A DNA stretch of 25,826 nucleotides from Candidatus Thorarchaeota archaeon (GTDB taxonomy: Archaea; Asgardarchaeota; Thorarchaeia; Thorarchaeales; Thorarchaeaceae): NCBI GenBank assembly GCA_011365025.1, contig RDOF01000039.1:1-25826 (forward strand), given 5' to 3'. The notes beneath the pieces are model-generated. The model saw only the letters and a list, made by a program, of their open reading frames with translations. It was not told where the DNA came from and searched no databases. Shown here piece after piece: positions 22,426 to 25,826 of the stretch (position 1 is the stretch's first letter; each line of letters starts with the position of its first letter). Made by a program: the position numbers and the translations under genes.

Positions 22426-22480
22426 CTATCGATAGTATTAGCAGTTGAATTCTTGAATGTTCAAGTCTGGGCGTTCGAAC
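22426..22480. promoter_or_regulatory. Cluster of dyads upstream of the NosD gene
   Basis: Three palindromic sites fall within 55 nt: CTATCGATAG (22426-22435), CTTGAA-TG-TTCAAG (22452-22465) and GTTCGAAC (22473-22480). They are 77-131 nt upstream of the TTG at 22349, in the 156-nt gap after the large surface-protein gene (gap 22383-22538 by the longer start). They look like operator half-sites; the regulator is unknown. Confidence 0.35.
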
Positions 22481-22538
22481 TCATCTCTTCTTGACTGATA
22501 TACAGTAGCCGTACCGCATAGCCGCAATCCCTTGCCAT

Positions 22539-25500
22539 CTAGTGTCTTTTAATCATCCCTTTTCGAGCCAGCAACATTGCTATCAACAGGATTGCAGCCG
22601 TTGCTCCAACTCCTATGCCTATCATGAGCGACATAACATCGGGGGGCGGTAGTGTTGTGGATGTGGTGGTACTTGTTGTTGTGGTTGTAGTGCTAGTCGT
22701 TGTGGTCGTCGTAGTCGTAGTTGTAGTTGTTGTTGGGAGCACCTTAACAAGAACACTATCCTGGGTTACATGATATCCATAATCTGAAACAACGATTGTG
22801 TACACATAGGCTCCGGCAAGAAGCCCATCTACACTAATCGAAATGATTTCAGATGAGCTGTTCCACCAGCCGTACCTTAGGAGCGTGTCGTCACGCCAAA
22901 TCTCATAGCTCACCGGATTGTCATCGAGTGGATGCCAGCCTATGCTATGTCCTGTTTCTCCTTCTATATATGTCACATCGGATGGATGGTCGATGATAGG
23001 CAAAGTTGCATCAATAATGGCGATATCTATAGTTGCCGTGCAAAAGTGACCGTACATATCGTAAGCTCTGATTTCAAGGCTGTACGTTCCGCAGTCTAGG
23101 ACTGTGTTGTTTGTGACGAGCCCATCTTCGTTAATTTTGAAGAGGACCGTGTCATTGACCCAATAATGGTCGATGCCTGAAGGATCCAAAGCATTCACTG
23201 GATATGAGAGTGCCATTCCGTAGGCGAGCTGCAGATTGGCAGGCTCGTATGCCCAGACTGGGGCTTGAGTATCCATGATTTGAACTCCAAAGACCGCTAT
23301 CAGAATGTTCCCTGCGGAATCAGTAACCCAGACCTGTAACCAGTAGGTTCCGACAGGAAGCATGTAATTTGTAGACACTACTCCTTCATTGGAGACTGAG
23401 AAACGGACAGTATCATTCAAGCCCCAGATGTCCAGTCCTGATATGTCTGTTGCATCCAAGTCATATGTCCAGGGCTCACCAAGCTCAGCAACTTGGAATT
23501 CTGGGGACACAACCCACTCGGGGGGTGTGTTATCAGATACTGAAATCAGAATGATTGCAGTGCAGTAGTGACCATATGGGTCGTAAACTCTGATTTCAAG
23601 GGCGTGCGTTCCGAAGCCCAGGATGCTCGAGTTCGTTATAACACCAAACGCATCAACATCGAAGAAGGTCGTATCATTGAGCCAATAATGATCGATGCCT
23701 GCGATTGCAATGGCATGCAAGCCAATGCTTACGCCTTCCCAGTATTCTACAGCTATATCTGAGGGATAAATTTCCCATAGCACGTACGGCCCCTCATATG
23801 GTAACGCAACAGGATGAGTGTCCATCGAACCAGCGAGTCCTGGTATTGGATGAGAAACCTCACCAAATCCATCCAAGTCCAGGTCAAAACCAGTGTAATC
23901 GGACCAGTAGTTCTCATAGAAGGTGTTGTATTCACCATCATCAACTGCGTTCTCGTCATTCTCGATAAAGGAGTTCCACCGAACGAGGGTCTCGTTGCAG
24001 CGGTAGTCAATGAAAAGCCCGTTGGCATTTTGTAGCAGTGTGTTATTCTCGAATAATGTGTAGTTCGATCGTAGAATCATCACTCCGTCGGCATTGGATT
24101 CGAAATGATTGTGGATTATGTCATTATGGAGGGACATCTCCATCCATATCGCCCTATCATTCTGCTCGAAGGTGTTATTTGCAATGGTGAAAGAATGGAT
24201 ATCCCTTCCCCAGATTCCAAATCGGGCACCAATGAATGTGTTGTTCAGGATTCTACCATTGGTAACATTCCACATAAGAATTCCAGTATCCTCGGTGATC
24301 TCTGTTCCCACGAAAGCGCAGTACTGAATGACGAAATAGACGGTTGTGTCTTCGATTCGTATACAAACGTCAAAGCTGGAAACGGCCACCATGTAGAGAT
24401 ACTCAATTCGATAGGGGTCCTCTTCCGTTCCTGACCCGGGCCACCCCTGCGACTCGAAATCAGCGTTGCTGAAAATCTCTATGTACCAGTCAATGACCTC
24501 GGTCATAGCAGTATACCTGTTGTCATCGAGCCAAGTTTCTCCGACGACGGGCTCAACAATGACAGTGACGTTGACAATCCCTGATTCGGTTGGCTTCCAA
24601 CTATATTCGATTTCAACCAGAGTCGATGGGTCAAGGTGAGCAACCACATCTGCAAAGACCTGTTTGCCATCGATGAAGAGACGAAGGATTAGGAACTCCT
24701 CTGCGTGCGTTCCAACGTTTACAATGCTTAGAGTTAGGGACGTAGTAGAGTGGCTAACGTAGTACAAATCGACATCCACGTATGCAAAAATATCATGCTC
24801 CTTGGTAGGAGTTGATGTCCAAATGAATGAGTTAATTGCCAGAATCTCATTGTCAGCATAGGTGATGGTGGAATCCGAAAATACTTCATCATCACTAGCA
24901 CACACTACCTTTCCAAAGCCAACCTGAGCTGCACCGAAGAGATACTCGTATGAGGATTCCCTCAAACCGATTGCAGGCCAAGAAACGTTAAACCTCATGT
25001 CATAAGATGGGAAATAGCACGACCTTGCACCAGCGGTCACAGGATGGGCCACGTCTATTGGACCACCCATGGCGCCTGATACACCAGATGTCCAGTTAAA
25101 GCCTGCAAATGTAGTTAGCGATTCCATAATGGCCTCGCTGTAGTCGCCAATTACAATAAGACCTCCTCCACCTACAACGAAATTCTGAATTGATGTGATT
25201 TCCGATGATGAGTAAGCCATGCGAGGCTGAACTATGAGGAGAATGTTGTAATCAGAGAGAACTGATTCGCTTATCTCTGCTCCCCAGAACTCAACAACGA
25301 CGAAACCCCTTGCCTCCAGCCGGTTGAGGAGAGTCCAGTAGTACTCCTGGTCATCATTTCCATGAATCCTGTCCCAGAGGACATACCGAATACTGCCGGC
25401 CCAAACGACTTCGACAACTAAATTGTCACATGGGAAGTCCTCGCCGGTTACCGCATGAACCAGAGCTGTCAGCTCGAAGAATCCCGAGCTTGAAGGCGTC

Positions 25501-25826
25501 CACAAGAATTGGATTAAGGTTGACGAGTTTGACGCGATGAAGGGTATGGTTGCTGCCTGGTAAAGAACGCCATCAATTAGAAGCTCAACCAACACATTGA
25601 CTTCATCAGACGCACCCCGATTGTAAAGAGTAACATTGAGGATTGCTTCCTCCCCCATCTGATTAATCGCTTCTGCCTCAAAGGATATGCTAACCTCATG
25701 TTCAGGAATGTAATAGCTGGACCATGTCAGGATGTTGTAAACGAGCTGGATTGCATCAGGATTCAATCCATACCCTATGTATTCTGGCTCACCTGAGCAG
25801 TAGACCATTCCACGATAAGCTAGAAT
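22539..25826 (-). CDS. Large surface protein: CARDB, amidotransferase-like, NosD, cadherin-like repeats, Thr/Ser stalk (5' end outside window)
   Basis: The frame is open to the window edge, so the N-terminus and signal peptide are missing; 1,095 residues are visible. In order from the visible end: a CARDB-like beta domain (about 45-140); an amidotransferase-fold segment (about 142-335, YVLWDRIHG, LSDYNILLIVQPRM, FVVGGGGLIVIGDYSE); a second CARDB-like domain (about 350-435); a short NosD beta-helix (about 450-680) with DFESQGWPGSGTEEDPYRIE and NYWSDYTGFDLDLDGFGEVSH; three cadherin/Ig-like repeats of about 85 residues; a fibronectin-like domain; 27 Thr/Ser residues; a membrane helix and tail ARKGMIKRH. 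The build matches the NosD gene downstream, so both are anchored outside. The Asn-x-Ser/Thr-rich sequence suggests N-glycosylation. Function is unknown. Confidence 0.88.
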   Translation of the reverse strand: MLAYRGMVYCSGEPEYIGYGLNPDAIQLVYNILTWSSYYIPEHEVSISFEAEAINQMGEEAILNVTLYNRGASDEVNVLVELLIDGVLYQAATIPFIASNSSTLIQFLWTPSSSGFFELTALVHAVTGEDFPCDNLVVEVVWAGSIRYVLWDRIHGNDDQEYYWTLLNRLEARGFVVVEFWGAEISESVLSDYNILLIVQPRMAYSSSEITSIQNFVVGGGGLIVIGDYSEAIMESLTTFAGFNWTSGVSGAMGGPIDVAHPVTAGARSCYFPSYDMRFNVSWPAIGLRESSYEYLFGAAQVGFGKVVCASDDEVFSDSTITYADNEILAINSFIWTSTPTKEHDIFAYVDVDLYYVSHSTTSLTLSIVNVGTHAEEFLILRLFIDGKQVFADVVAHLDPSTLVEIEYSWKPTESGIVNVTVIVEPVVGETWLDDNRYTAMTEVIDWYIEIFSNADFESQGWPGSGTEEDPYRIEYLYMVAVSSFDVCIRIEDTTVYFVIQYCAFVGTEITEDTGILMWNVTNGRILNNTFIGARFGIWGRDIHSFTIANNTFEQNDRAIWMEMSLHNDIIHNHFESNADGVMILRSNYTLFENNTLLQNANGLFIDYRCNETLVRWNSFIENDENAVDDGEYNTFYENYWSDYTGFDLDLDGFGEVSHPIPGLAGSMDTHPVALPYEGPYVLWEIYPSDIAVEYWEGVSIGLHAIAIAGIDHYWLNDTTFFDVDAFGVITNSSILGFGTHALEIRVYDPYGHYCTAIILISVSDNTPPEWVVSPEFQVAELGEPWTYDLDATDISGLDIWGLNDTVRFSVSNEGVVSTNYMLPVGTYWLQVWVTDSAGNILIAVFGVQIMDTQAPVWAYEPANLQLAYGMALSYPVNALDPSGIDHYWVNDTVLFKINEDGLVTNNTVLDCGTYSLEIRAYDMYGHFCTATIDIAIIDATLPIIDHPSDVTYIEGETGHSIGWHPLDDNPVSYEIWRDDTLLRYGWWNSSSEIISISVDGLLAGAYVYTIVVSDYGYHVTQDSVLVKVLPTTTTTTTTTTTTTSTTTTTTSTTTSTTLPPPDVMSLMIGIGVGATAAILLIAMLLARKGMIKRH
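22653..22733 (-). repeat. Low-complexity DNA coding for a 27-residue Thr/Ser stalk
   Basis: The 81 nt encode 24 Thr and 3 Ser (13 T, S, 6 T, S, 3 T, S, 2 T) before the C-terminal membrane helix. It uses varied ACN codons, longer than the stalk of the neighbouring gene. Confidence 0.85.
23010..23780 (-). repeat. Three cadherin/Ig-like protein repeats of about 85 residues
   Basis: Units at about 23530-23780, 23270-23530 and 23010-23270. Units 1 and 3 are the most alike: IDHYWLNDT and YDPYGHYCTAII correspond to IDHYWVNDT and YDMYGHFCTATI, about 520 nt apart, and their DNA is still similar. Unit 2 is diverged (LDIWGLNDT, VTDSAGNILIA). A related unit occurs once in the NosD protein. Confidence 0.75.

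Noticed and set aside
22466..22485. Possible tRNA T-arm around GTTCGAAC
   Set aside because: The bases on either side (TGGGC and TCATC-like) do not pair as a T-stem; more likely a simple palindrome.

Overview
The window looks like a piece of an archaeal chromosome, probably from an Asgard (Thorarchaeota-like) lineage. The evidence is: a Ser/His (archaeal/ER-type) signal peptidase, archaeal Shine-Dalgarno sites (GGTGA, GGAGG) that set several starts, many TTG/GTG starts, and large secreted NosD-type beta-helix proteins that end in a Thr-rich stalk, a membrane helix and a short basic tail. The lineage is an inference from protein style; no rRNA, tRNA or other phylogenetic marker is present. No CRISPR array, insertion sequence or prophage was seen, and gene density is high.

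Layout. 1-696 (-): 5' half of an MFS transporter. 858-3945 (+): P-loop ATPase, TPM-domain (YgcG-like) membrane protein and LemA protein in a tight run. It converges with, and overlaps by 16 nt, a type I signal peptidase (3930-4502, -). 4630-5766 (+): a protein with an N-terminal CFeSP/RnfB-type Fe-S motif, facing an unknown gene (5776-6270, -). 6429-11376 (+): four genes in a row, an ETHE1-like metallo-beta-lactamase fused to two rhodanese domains, a gamma-glutamyltransferase-like Ntn hydrolase, aspartase and a PNPOx-fold protein. This suggests a sulfur/amino-acid catabolic operon.

11417-16671 (-): Na/Pi cotransporter with PhoU domain, GT-C type membrane glycosyltransferase, MBL-fold hydrolase and a NIF3-family protein. 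16782-17633 (+): an unrecognised protein. 17638-19470 (-): a small multi-span membrane protein, a D-2-hydroxyacid dehydrogenase and a tiny membrane protein, with overlapping ends. 19471-19799 holds no convincing gene but several inverted repeats. 19800-25826 (-): two large surface proteins, the second cut by the window edge, sharing a NosD module, cadherin/Ig-like repeats and Thr-rich stalks encoded by low-complexity DNA.

No wholly new defence or mobile system is evident. The most interesting items are the structured non-coding stretch at 19590-19785, the persulfide/gamma-glutamyl/aspartate gene cluster, the ATPase-TPM-LemA module, the stacked cysteines in the NosD protein, and the orphan Fe-S protein.
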